From IMG/VR virus record IMGVR_UViG_3300020172_002910, positions 1 through 20,348 of that record: a stretch of 20,348 nucleotides of DNA; one strand, given 5' to 3'. The notes beneath the pieces are model-generated. The model ran no database searches. It was not told the origin of the DNA and saw only the letters and a list, made by a program, of their open reading frames with translations. Every line of letters starts with the position of its first letter. Within the stretch, counting starts at the first letter, position 1. Of the stretch, positions 1 through 6,883 are shown in pieces. The translations under genes and the position numbers were made by a program. Source of the stretch: a virus.

Positions 1-1897
1 TAACTAAGGTAGCATATGATTCTTCCATTTTACCTCCAGGTATTTTTTTAGCCCAATATCCTTTAGATAAACCTTCTTTTTGTGTTGACATAGCAGTACG
101 TAAATCGTATGCTTTTTGTCTTGCTTCATCTCTTTCAGTGTATGATTTAGATGTATCGTCTGCTACAGCCATCAACGCTTTAATTTCTGGAGTATCTTTA
201 GATGAATCCCATCCTTTAGCGTTTTCTTCTACATTTTCTTTATTATGAGCATCGTATACTTTTTTGAATTCAGGGAAGCTGTTAACTTCTTCTCCATATA
301 ATTCAATTGTTTCGTTTTCTGTATTGATATAGATATCGGATGTTTGATAACCCATATCTAATATTAATGTACTATAATTTTTTCCAATTGCTGTTCCACC
401 ACGAATACCTTTACCTACTTTTTCAGCCCAACCTGCTACTTTATTAACTAAAGAAGATACACCTCTTTGTTTAGCGAATTTTTTAATGTTGTCAGGAACA
501 TATGCTTCATCTAACATAGTTTCATCTAAGGTTTCATCTTCAACTTCAATGTTGAAAGCGATAGTATCTAACATTTCCATTAGTTCATCAAAAGCACGTA
601 ATAAACCTAATTTGTCAGTTGTTGGAATATTTGAGTTGGTAGAAGTATTACTTTTTAAATTAGAAAGTGCTTCTATTGCTTTTTCTACTTGTTTTAATAA
701 AGCACCACTTATACCTTCATTTAAACCACGTTCTTGAGCATCTTCACCAGCTAAGTATCCTTCAACTGAATTTAAATAGTCTTCAGCTTTAGTTAATTTA
801 GATTGTACCCAAGCGTCTAATTGTTCTTTATCTCCAATCATGCTCATTAATTTAGAAGCATTTGATTGGATTGATTTTAATTGAGATTTAGCCATATCGG
901 ATTCATCATCCGCTTGCATCCAATCGTCTTCGTTTAACGCACCACTAAATATAGCTCCGTAGTCCGACATTGTTAACGTTCTACCTTCGCTACTTAATGC
1001 GATTGCTTTTTCAGCAACATCATGTAAGTCTAAGTCTGATTTAGCATCTTCACGAGCGTATTCCATCATGCGAATAAGCAATGGAACGTCCATCGCTACT
1101 ACATCCATTGGATTTATTTCTTCTTTCATTGATTTTTTATATCTAATCTCACCTTTAATTGTATTAATTAAAGAATTTATATCTTTATGGTCTGATGCTT
1201 TAGTTTCTTCGTAATTATCTTTACCATCGGCATCTTTCCAACTATATCCAATATAGTCTTTATTCTTACCTGTATATTCTATTTCGACTGATGTATTACC
1301 AACCTTAATAGTAGATTGATCTTTTGGTAATGATTCTTTTACAGCCATTGCTTTTTCAATTGCAGCATTGCGTTTTAAAAGGTAATCTTTAGAGTCGATA
1401 TCGCCATCTCCATCCATATCGGATTTTTTACCTTCGGATGTTTGTTTTTTGGAAATTTTATATATGACTCCTCCTTCTTCTGATCCTGTTTCTATTTCGT
1501 CCCAATCAAAACCGCTGGATTTTAGTTTGTTGATAAGAGTGGAGGGTAATTCGTCCCAATATTTGTATCTTACTTCAAATTCATCGTTTCTGGGTTTGAT
1601 ATACCCACCATCTAAATCACCTAATATTGATTTTAATGTTTCAATATCAGATGCAACTTCTTTAAGAGAAGCTGGTTTCATAAGAGCGGATTTAACCATC
1701 TCTTTAATTTTATCTTTATGCATATTTTCGGATTGTTGTTTTGCGCGTTTAGTTGCTATTGCGTACATAACCTTTTCCGCATCCTTTCCGTAGCGACTTA
1801 CAAAACTTTTTCTATTAGTCTTTAACGCGTTGATAACGTCTTCACGTTTTTCTAATTCCGGTTTTGTAAGCTCGCGTTCGGTTAGGTTCTTTTTCAT
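1..1897 (-). CDS. Large virion-associated-type protein with EF-hand loop, C-terminus beyond left edge
   Basis: The frame is open from an ATG at 1897 to the window edge with no stop, giving about 632 residues of an incomplete protein. The N-terminal part (about residues 10-55) is Lys/Arg-rich and holds the block [19 protein letters not shown]. Residues 160-171 form a canonical EF-hand calcium loop, with acidic side chains at loop positions 1, 3, 5, 7, 9 and 12, Gly at 6 and Ile at 8. A later segment contains [20 protein letters not shown] followed by [13 protein letters not shown]. From memory, all three blocks recur in structural proteins of aquatic T4-like phages; I could not search. An LNE|G site (residues near [11 protein letters not shown]) fits prohead-protease processing. 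The start lies 1 nt after the stop of the histone-like gene, so the two are probably translated together. The exact role (prohead core, neck or other virion part) is unknown. Confidence 0.8.
   Translation of the reverse strand, partial: MKKNLTERELTKPELEKREDVINALKTNRKSFVSRYGKDAEKVMYAIATKRAKQQSENMHKDKIKEMVKSALMKPASLKEVASDIETLKSILGDLDGGYIKPRNDEFEVRYKYWDELPSTLINKLKSSGFDWDEIETGSEEGGVIYKISKKQTSEGKKSDMDGDGDIDSKDYLLKRNAAIEKAMAVKESLPKDQSTIKVGNTSVEIEYTGKNKDYIGYSWKDADGKDNYEETKASDHKDINSLINTIKGEIRYKKSMKEEINPMDVVAMDVPLLIRMMEYAREDAKSDLDLHDVAEKAIALSSEGRTLTMSDYGAIFSGALNEDDWMQADDESDMAKSQLKSIQSNASKLMSMIGDKEQLDAWVQSKLTKAEDYLNSVEGYLAGEDAQERGLNEGISGALLKQVEKAIEALSNLKSNTSTNSNIPTTDKLGLLRAFDELMEMLDTIAFNIEVEDETLDETMLDEAYVPDNIKKFAKQRGVSSLVNKVAGWAEKVGKGIRGGTAIGKNYSTLILDMGYQTSDIYINTENETIELYGEEVNSFPEFKKVYDAHNKENVEENAKGWDSSKDTPEIKALMAVADDTSKSYTERDEARQKAYDLRTAMSTQKEGLSKGYWAKKIPGGKMEESYATLV
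1385..1420 (-). other. EF-hand calcium-binding loop within the left-edge protein
   Basis: The loop reads [12 protein letters not shown] (residues 160-171 of the left-edge protein). It has Asp at loop positions 1, 3, 5, 7, 9 and 12, the invariant Gly at 6 and Ile at 8, which matches an EF-hand or dockerin-type calcium site. The flanking sequence [13 protein letters not shown] could form the exiting helix. Calcium binding is inferred from the motif alone. Confidence 0.75.
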
Positions 1898-1898
1898 C

Positions 1899-2072
1899 TT
1901 ATTTCGCTTTGTCTTCTGCTGTAGATGCTTTACGGTATTCAGTGATTAATTTTTTCATTTCACCTAATGCTTTACGTGCACGAGCATGTGCTGCTTTAGA
2001 AGTTCCAGCTTGTTCAGCTTTGAAAATTTCATACAATGAATCCATTTTTTCGAATAATTCTGTTGTGTTCAT
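1899..2072 (-). CDS. Histone H1-like (Hc1-type) small basic protein
   Basis: This is a 57-residue protein with ATG at 2072 and TAA at 1899-1901. It is predicted to be almost entirely helical. The N-terminal half starts [20 protein letters not shown]. The conserved-looking core [20 protein letters not shown] is followed by ITEYRKAS and a Lys-rich tail. This matches, from memory, the Hc1/histone H1-like family of Bacteroidota and Chlamydiae, whose core reads roughly GNKAAGTRARKAL-ELKKL-KEFRK. Such proteins bind and compact DNA or modulate transcription. In a phage it could condense packaged DNA or act on the host nucleoid; that is inference. It sits between the 468-aa scaffold-like gene (19 nt gap) and the left-edge virion protein (1 nt gap), so it is probably made late in infection. 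Confidence 0.75.
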   Translation of the reverse strand: MNTTELFEKMDSLYEIFKAEQAGTSKAAHARARKALGEMKKLITEYRKASTAEDKAK

Positions 2073-2091
2073 ATACTTTTATTTTTTTTGT

Positions 2092-3498
2092 TTACAAAGA
2101 TTTCATTAATTTGTTTATACGTTCTTTAATGTTTGATTCTGCAGCCATTGTTGGTTTATCAACGATATGGGTACGAGTAAAGAATGTAATTGTATTTCCA
2201 ATTTGGTCTGTTAATTTATCGTCGCCTAATTTTTCTGCTGCTACTTGAGCTTGAGTTAAAGCATCTTGTACTGATTTTACATTTGGGTCAACTTCAGCAG
2301 TAGTAACATCAGCCATTGTTTCTTCATCGCCTACTGTTACATCAACGTCTTTAATATCTTCTACTTCTTCATCTTTTTTAGCTTCGCTTAATTTAGAATT
2401 CATTGCTTCTTCTTTAGCAGCTTTTATTACCATTGAAATAGCAGAAAACAAATCATCATTTAAGTACAATTCTGCGTGATATTCATCTACAAGCTTATTA
2501 AGTGCTATAATAAATTCTTTGATACGTGCTGCTTTATTCATATCAAATTCACTTGCTTCATATACTGGATCGTATAATGATTCGTCATCGTTGATGTTTA
2601 AATCTTCTTCACCTTCAGCTAATGCTTTAATTGCTGCTTTAAGTTCAGACATTTTCATTTTTTTCTTTTCGATTTCTTCGCCTTTTTTAACGCCAGCACC
2701 GTATATATTTTTTTCACCTTTTTTACCTAAACGTTTAGCGTCTTTAGCTCTATCGTAATCGGTATCGCCTTCGTTAATATTTTGTTCAGCTTCTTCTTTT
2801 GATTTATACATTCCTTTTCTTTTACCAGTTTTTTGATTATATAAAAAGTAATGTTTTTTACCACCGATAATTTCTTCACCTACAGTCCAATCAGATTTTT
2901 CTGATGCTTCTTTAATATTAGAGTTAAGTAATTTATCAGCATCAACTGTGATTTGAACATAGTCATCTAAAGCTTCAACTTTACCACCTATAGAATCTAT
3001 AATTTTAACAAAAGCATGGTCTGATCCTAGCACATCTTTCCAATTTTCTTCAGTGATACCTTCTAGTCCGAATTCATTTTCTATATCTTCTATATCATCG
3101 AATACAACAGAAAAACTTATTGTACCATCATCTTCAATAAATCCAGAATAATCACCACTGTCAGCTGATATTTCAATTTGATCATCATAAGGTGCAGGTC
3201 CTTTTATAACTTTAAATCCTTCTTCAATATTTTCATCTAAAAAATGTCCATAATCATCTAGTAAGTCCCAGTTAGATAAAAGATTTTTAATAGCTAATTT
3301 ACCTTTTGGAGTTAATTCACCATTTCTATCTGACCAACCAACAATAGCGCTTTCTAAATCACTGTAGAAATCACTATCTTTACCAAACTCATCTGCTACG
3401 TCAGCTAACATAGCGTAAAGTTTAGATTTATTTTCGTTTAATTGTGACTCGGTAATTAAACCAGCCAATTTTTGCATTCTTTTAAATTCGTTTGCCAT
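2092..3498 (-). CDS. Acidic, scaffold/prohead core-like protein with multiple protease-type sites
   Basis: A 468-residue, strongly charged protein that is mostly helical with low-complexity acidic and Lys-rich stretches. It starts MANEFKRMQKLAGLITESQL, and from memory the FKRMQKLAGLITES type of N-terminus is frequent in structural proteins of aquatic phages. Six sites fit the T4 prohead-protease rule [L/I]-x-E followed by a small residue: after E17, E93, E197, E243, E295 and E372. A compact alpha/beta-looking segment (about residues 203-240, including HYFLYNQKTGKRKGMYKSKE) sits between the charged regions. No catalytic motif was seen. The profile suits a head scaffold or internal core protein cut during maturation, but the assignment is inference. 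It follows one of the three long intergenic gaps and heads a unit with the histone-like protein and the left-edge virion gene. Confidence 0.7.
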   Translation of the reverse strand: MANEFKRMQKLAGLITESQLNENKSKLYAMLADVADEFGKDSDFYSDLESAIVGWSDRNGELTPKGKLAIKNLLSNWDLLDDYGHFLDENIEEGFKVIKGPAPYDDQIEISADSGDYSGFIEDDGTISFSVVFDDIEDIENEFGLEGITEENWKDVLGSDHAFVKIIDSIGGKVEALDDYVQITVDADKLLNSNIKEASEKSDWTVGEEIIGGKKHYFLYNQKTGKRKGMYKSKEEAEQNINEGDTDYDRAKDAKRLGKKGEKNIYGAGVKKGEEIEKKKMKMSELKAAIKALAEGEEDLNINDDESLYDPVYEASEFDMNKAARIKEFIIALNKLVDEYHAELYLNDDLFSAISMVIKAAKEEAMNSKLSEAKKDEEVEDIKDVDVTVGDEETMADVTTAEVDPNVKSVQDALTQAQVAAEKLGDDKLTDQIGNTITFFTRTHIVDKPTMAAESNIKERINKLMKSL

Positions 3499-3517
3499 GT
3501 TATTTTTTAGTTTATAT

Positions 3518-3528
3518 GTTATAAATAT
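3518..3528 (-). promoter_or_regulatory. Candidate phage promoter element upstream of the scaffold-like gene
   Basis: The sense strand reads ATATTTATAAC in the 44-nt gap 3499-3542. The 9-nt core ends 21 nt before the ATG at 3498. The same 11-mer occurs in the gap at 15173-15219, and its first nine bases occur in the gap at 10107-10151. Promoter function is inferred from recurrence and position only. Confidence 0.35.
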
Positions 3529-3542
3529 GTGGGGTTTTCGTA

Positions 3543-3755
3543 TTATTTGGATTTTTTCGCTTTTGGTTTAGTTTCTTGTACCATTGGCTCTAGCGACGGT
3601 TCACCGCTCATTATAACTTTAATTTCCGGTTCCGGTTGAGATTCAATTACCGGTGGAGGATCTACTTGATTTACTATGTCATCGGTAGCAACATTTGCAC
3701 GAATTGGCGATTCATAGTATGTTTTTGGTTTTAGGAAAGGGACTGGTGATTTCAT
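3543..3755 (-). CDS. Small Pro/Lys-rich protein of unknown function
   Basis: A 70-residue protein when started at the ATG at 3755, which overlaps the TGA of the upstream GAF-like gene in an ATGA arrangement like other junctions in this block. A longer start at 3827 would add 24 residues and 76 nt of overlap with the neighbour's coding sequence, so the shorter start is preferred. The protein runs from MKSPVPFLKPKTYYESP through a Pro/Glu-rich middle (DPPPVIESQPEPE) to a basic end, KPKAKKSK. It looks disordered. No domain or function is recognised. It is the last gene before the gap holding the promoter-like element. Confidence 0.6.
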   Translation of the reverse strand: MKSPVPFLKPKTYYESPIRANVATDDIVNQVDPPPVIESQPEPEIKVIMSGEPSLEPMVQETKPKAKKSK

Positions 3756-4360
3756 TTTTTTACTGATTTTAGATAATCTGTTAATAATGTTCCAATAACG
3801 CCTACTTTTTGACGTACGAATATCCATTCGTCTTTAGTTAGTTTATGTTCTTTGTTGTAAGCAATTCCCATAACACCTATCAAATGGTCGTCTAAACTAT
3901 ATAAACCAACAGCATAAAATGATTTAGATTCTAAATCTTTTGCTATTGTTTCTAAATCATATGTTTCGCCTTCAGTGTATGTAGGTATTGCTAATTCTCC
4001 ATCTTTATATATTTTACCTAACATCTTAGGAAACAAAGATACAGGTATGTTTTGGAATGTGTGTTGTATTGAAGATGAATTTGGAGTTATTTTCTCATAA
4101 AACATAGAAAATTTCTGTATTGATTTACCTGTTGGGTAAAAATGTCCACCGTTGTGGAATTGAATAATCCATGTTCTATCACATCCAATGGTTTCGAGAA
4201 TTAAATCTAGTTGATGGTCAACTAATTCATTCATTTCAAGTGCTTCTTGAATTGGAGATTTTTTGGGCTTAGACTTGAATTTTGTTTTTGCCCATTCCAT
4301 TGCTAAAGGTCCTAATACAGCTGTGATAAACGCTACTAATACAGGTATAATATAATCCAT
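3752..4360 (-). CDS. Membrane-anchored GAF-like domain protein
   Basis: A 202-residue protein. Residues 3-20 (YIIPVLVAFITAVLGPLA) form one transmembrane helix, followed by a basic stretch (KTKFKSKPKK) typical of a cytoplasmic flank. Residues about 38-195 resemble a GAF fold: a helix with MNELVDHQLDLILETIGCDR, a strand WIIQFHNGG, and a late strand pair FYAVGLYSLDDHLIGVMGIA followed by a closing helix. GAF domains bind small molecules or mediate dimerisation. Here there is no attached kinase, cyclase or effector domain, so what it senses or does is unknown. The ATG overlaps the upstream TAA by one base. Its neighbourhood of membrane and lysis-like proteins makes a role at the cell membrane plausible, but this is inference. 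Confidence 0.7.
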   Translation of the reverse strand: MDYIIPVLVAFITAVLGPLAMEWAKTKFKSKPKKSPIQEALEMNELVDHQLDLILETIGCDRTWIIQFHNGGHFYPTGKSIQKFSMFYEKITPNSSSIQHTFQNIPVSLFPKMLGKIYKDGELAIPTYTEGETYDLETIAKDLESKSFYAVGLYSLDDHLIGVMGIAYNKEHKLTKDEWIFVRQKVGVIGTLLTDYLKSVKK

Positions 4361-4926
4361 TATTTCTTTAAACTTTGTAAATATTTAATTGTTTCTTCTC
4401 GGCTTTGTAACAATGCTTGTTTACCTTTACCTACCCAACTTTCAATATCACCCGCTTCAGTAATAAACTCCTCATTGCTGTTTATAACTTCATCGCTCCA
4501 AATCATAAAATCCTTTATTAGGAAATCCATATCTGAATTGACAATGTTTTTTTCATATTCTTCCCACAGTCCTTGTTTTTTAATTTCTGCTTCGAAGTCT
4601 ACTTGACAATTGAAACAACGTTTATACATAATCCAAAAGACTTTATCAAGGTGGGGTTTCATCATTCTACTACAATGTGGGCAAAACAATGGTAAATGCA
4701 ATTCTTTTTTTGCTTTATCAAGTTTGGTTAAATTTTGTTTTATACCATTCTTGATTGTCCATTGACGTCCATCTTCTTCCCAAACATCCCCTTCATTGTG
4801 AAACTCTTCTTTCTTAGTGTAACCTATTCCAACTACCGTTTTATCTCCATGCTTACCTTTCATTAGGTTACGCATGCGCTCAATATCGCGTTGTTGAAAC
4901 TCTTTTTTTAAAACTGATTCTGACAT
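4360..4926 (-). CDS. Zinc-ribbon phage protein, conserved-type, unknown function
   Basis: A 188-residue protein. The N-terminal region (MSESVLKKEFQQRDIERMRN) is a charged helix. A segment with GDVWEEDGRQWTIKNGIKQN follows at about residues 46-65. A four-cysteine zinc ribbon uses C82, C85, C104 and C107 (CPHC and CFNC). The C-terminal third is helical and acidic. From memory this layout matches a family found in cyanophage and pelagiphage myoviruses with no assigned function; I could not verify this by search. Zinc binding is strongly suggested by the paired CxxC motifs. It is coupled to the GAF-like gene by a one-base TAATG overlap and follows the signal-peptide gene after 3 nt. Confidence 0.75.
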   Translation of the reverse strand: MSESVLKKEFQQRDIERMRNLMKGKHGDKTVVGIGYTKKEEFHNEGDVWEEDGRQWTIKNGIKQNLTKLDKAKKELHLPLFCPHCSRMMKPHLDKVFWIMYKRCFNCQVDFEAEIKKQGLWEEYEKNIVNSDMDFLIKDFMIWSDEVINSNEEFITEAGDIESWVGKGKQALLQSREETIKYLQSLKK

Positions 4927-4929
4927 AAT

Positions 4930-5433
4930 TTATTTTCCTGATGAAACGAATAAAAATAAAAGTCCGCCTAAAATAACTAACATACCAGCACCTGTTGCTA
5001 GGTGATTTTTTACTTTAGCTTTTTTAACGTCTTTCTTTAAATCTTTTGTATAATTAATATATTGTGATTCTTTTTCTTTATATAATAGTATTTGTTTAGC
5101 GTATGCTTGGGTTTTAACCTGGTGAGCGCTAATAATACTATCTTGCATTTTTGATTTTTGTTCAGTTGCTTTATACATATCGTATATAGCAGATAATTGT
5201 GCTTTAGCACTGTCGCCGCTCATTAAATCTAAAATCATTTGTTTAGCTACATAAGCCGGGATGATTATTTTTGTTGTATCTTTATATTCATTTACAACCG
5301 TATAATGATCAATAACTTTATTATTTGAATCAGTAATGGTTACTATAGCTACGGTATCTTTAATATCTATTAATTGTTGAGCATTAGTATTAAATGAAAA
5401 TAATAATATCAGTATGGTAATTAAATATTTCAT
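4930..5433 (-). CDS. Exported coiled-coil protein with C-terminal membrane segment, possible lysis factor
   Basis: A 167-residue protein. Residues 1-18 look like a Sec signal peptide (MKYLITILILLFSFNTNA, with likely cleavage before QQ) and contain no lipobox cysteine. The mature part has a short beta-rich start and then a helical, probably coiled-coil segment (about residues 75-140). A C-terminal transmembrane helix covers about 146-163 (ATGAGMLVILGGLLFLFVSS). A periplasmic coiled coil between a cleaved signal and a C-terminal anchor resembles some spanin-like or lysis-associated proteins of Bacteroidota phages, but no family is recognised. It overlaps the preceding gene, another N-terminally anchored coiled-coil protein, by one base. 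That pairing is the main reason to suspect a joint envelope function. Confidence 0.65.
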   Translation of the reverse strand: MKYLITILILLFSFNTNAQQLIDIKDTVAIVTITDSNNKVIDHYTVVNEYKDTTKIIIPAYVAKQMILDLMSGDSAKAQLSAIYDMYKATEQKSKMQDSIISAHQVKTQAYAKQILLYKEKESQYINYTKDLKKDVKKAKVKNHLATGAGMLVILGGLLFLFVSSGK

Positions 5434-5771
5434 TAGTAGTTGTATCTAGATTTAAAGAATGAATCAATTTGAGAAGGATGATATTCTGATGCTTTTAAAC
5501 GAGCTTCTTTATATTTTTTCTCAATATTAACTATTTTTGTTTTTTCTACTTCAATAATATTATCTAAATAAACAATACTATCTTGATAAACTACAATAAT
5601 ACTGTCTTGTTTAACGTGTACTGAGTCTAGTATAGTTACTTCATGAGATAGACTATCGATTGCGTGTTCGTATTGTTCGTATTTAGCAGTATTGTCTTGG
5701 AATACTTTATATACCATCCAAATACAAACTAGTATTGCTACGACTGTAATTATTTTACCTAAGTATTTCAT
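5433..5771 (-). CDS. N-terminally anchored periplasmic coiled-coil protein, i-spanin-like
   Basis: A 112-residue protein. Residues 4-24 (LGKIITVVAILVCIWMVYKVF) form a transmembrane helix. It is followed by a long helical region with repeated QDSI/LDSV elements (KQDSIIVVYQDSIVYLDN) and a polar C-terminus. This topology, one N-terminal anchor and a periplasmic coiled coil of modest length, is that of inner-membrane spanins (Rz type). No sequence-level family match can be claimed. Its stop overlaps the start of the next gene, which encodes an exported coiled-coil protein. No endolysin or holin gene is visible in the window, which weakens a lysis assignment. Confidence 0.65.
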   Translation of the reverse strand: MKYLGKIITVVAILVCIWMVYKVFQDNTAKYEQYEHAIDSLSHEVTILDSVHVKQDSIIVVYQDSIVYLDNIIEVEKTKIVNIEKKYKEARLKASEYHPSQIDSFFKSRYNY

Positions 5772-6004
5772 TATTTAAATTTAGCATTTAATTCTTTTTC
5801 ATATTCGTTACATAGTTTAATTAATAAACTTTGTATTTTGTATGATTCTACAGTACCTGTAACTCCTAAAGATTCAAGATAAGCACCTAATTCAGAGGCA
5901 ACAGCATTTGTATTAGTTAAACCATCAAATACATTATCATAAGATAATGATTCTTCGTTTAACAGTCTTTGTTGCCATTCTGATATGTTAATATTTTTTG
6001 ACAT
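5771..6004 (-). CDS. Small protein with LNE leader, unknown function
   Basis: A 77-residue helical protein. It begins MSKNINISEWQQRLLNEESL, where LNE (residues 15-17) followed by a polar residue resembles the prohead-protease-type leader seen in several neighbours. The rest (LGAYLESLGVTGTVESYKIQ and a closing acidic/basic helix) has no recognised motif. The ATG lies 5 nt after the previous stop, and its own stop overlaps the next start by one base. Confidence 0.6.
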   Translation of the reverse strand: MSKNINISEWQQRLLNEESLSYDNVFDGLTNTNAVASELGAYLESLGVTGTVESYKIQSLLIKLCNEYEKELNAKFK

Positions 6005-6009
6005 GTTGT

Positions 6010-6348
6010 TTATTTGAGTGTTTTAAGAATTTCTTCCTTAATCATTGCTCTAAATTCTGATTTTTTCATAAGTTTAGATTCATTTGCCGGGGTTAATTTA
6101 ACGTCTGTTTTAATTTTAACAGCAACGCCGTGTTTACCACCTAAGTCTTTTAATTTTTTAGCTACTGAATCTGCACCTTCTCCGTTTACGTCGACAATCA
6201 AAGTATCAGGTTTAACTGAAGGTTTAATTGTTACTTTACAGTCTGGGAATTTGATTTGGAAGTTTTTAGTATCAACTAAACGATTTACGTCTTGTTTAAC
6301 TGTGTCTAATTTACTGTCTGATGTGAATATTACTCTTCTGAATGCCAT
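6010..6348 (-). CDS. Small alpha/beta protein with C-terminal FRxxIKEEI helix, unknown function
   Basis: A 112-residue protein. The body has alternating predicted strands and helices (RRVIFTSDSK, CKVTIKPSV, DTLIVDVNGEGADSVAKKL, HGVAVKIKTD), consistent with a small ferredoxin-like fold. The C-terminal 20 residues, KLMKKSEFRAMIKEEILKTL, form a distinct amphipathic helix. From memory, KSExRxxIREEI-type helices recur at the ends of unrelated proteins in aquatic phages, possibly as virion-targeting or protease-processed tails. Here IKE lies inside that helix. No enzymatic motif was found. Confidence 0.6.
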   Translation of the reverse strand: MAFRRVIFTSDSKLDTVKQDVNRLVDTKNFQIKFPDCKVTIKPSVKPDTLIVDVNGEGADSVAKKLKDLGGKHGVAVKIKTDVKLTPANESKLMKKSEFRAMIKEEILKTLK

Positions 6349-6349
6349 G

Positions 6350-6883
6350 TTAAAGTCCTAGTTTTTTTAAATCGTTAATTGTTTGTTCTGTGGATATAAA
6401 TAATATACCTTTTCCGCCTTTAGCGTTCCATTCGTCAATGGTATCAGGTCTATCGTCTATTAATATTGTGTTTGGTTTTGCGTAATTTTGTTTTGTATCA
6501 CGAGATGCTAAAATCAATTTAGTTCCGGGTATGTTATTTTTAACCCATAATCTTTTACCTAAACGTGATTCGTTTTCTCTTGAAGGTGCGGATAATAAAA
6601 TTGGGTTATATTGCTTAATGTAATCCCATAATTGTTTTCCTTGTGGCATCCAAGGGATACCAACCCAATATTTAACGCCTTCTTTAGATATTGCATTCCA
6701 AAATTGTTCTTTACCAAATTTGGATTCGTATTCTCTAGGAGACATTTTAAAAAATTGTTCAAAACGCTTATCAAAGTCAGCTATAACTCCATCCATATCA
6801 CAATATATAGTGTATTGTGGTTTGGATGCTTCTTCTTCCTCTCTCAATTGCTGGATTTTGGGTGTTAATTTATATTTATACAT
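6350..6883 (-). CDS. HAD-family 5'-nucleotidase-like phosphatase
   Basis: A 177-residue protein of the haloacid dehalogenase superfamily, closest in layout to 5'(3')-deoxyribonucleotidases. Motif I is CDMDGVIADF, with nucleophile D29 and acid/base D31. Motif II is probably the serine in ILLSAPS (S98). The metal-binding acidic pair is D143-D144 in TILIDDRPDTI. The N-terminal 22 residues (including KIQQLREEEEASKP) precede the fold and contain an LRE that may be part of a leader. It is a clear paralog of the N-terminal domain of the gene just upstream, sharing KRLW/KRFW, an aromatic-polar linker, KPNTILIDD and KGILF/IGILY. The two coding regions overlap by 8 nt. The probable role is dephosphorylating nucleotides or another small phosphate ester; the substrate is unknown. 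Confidence 0.85.
   Translation of the reverse strand: MYKYKLTPKIQQLREEEEASKPQYTIYCDMDGVIADFDKRFEQFFKMSPREYESKFGKEQFWNAISKEGVKYWVGIPWMPQGKQLWDYIKQYNPILLSAPSRENESRLGKRLWVKNNIPGTKLILASRDTKQNYAKPNTILIDDRPDTIDEWNAKGGKGILFISTEQTINDLKKLGL

Noticed and set aside
486-2248. Several plus-strand open frames of 60-115 codons, here and across the window
   Set aside because: They lie opposite well-supported minus-strand genes, are rich in Ser, Phe and Leu as expected of antisense frames in AT-rich DNA, and show no recognisable domains.
3520-3527. T4 late promoter octamer TATAAATA read on the plus strand (also at 10125-10132 and 15191-15198)
   Set aside because: On the plus strand it would transcribe antisense to every gene. 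The minus-strand reading, TATTTATA upstream of ATGs, is the useful interpretation and is not the T4 late consensus.
3543-3827. Longer 94-aa version of the Pro/Lys-rich protein starting at 3827
   Set aside because: It would overlap the upstream coding sequence by 76 nt. The ATG at 3755 gives an ATGA junction like the rest of the block.
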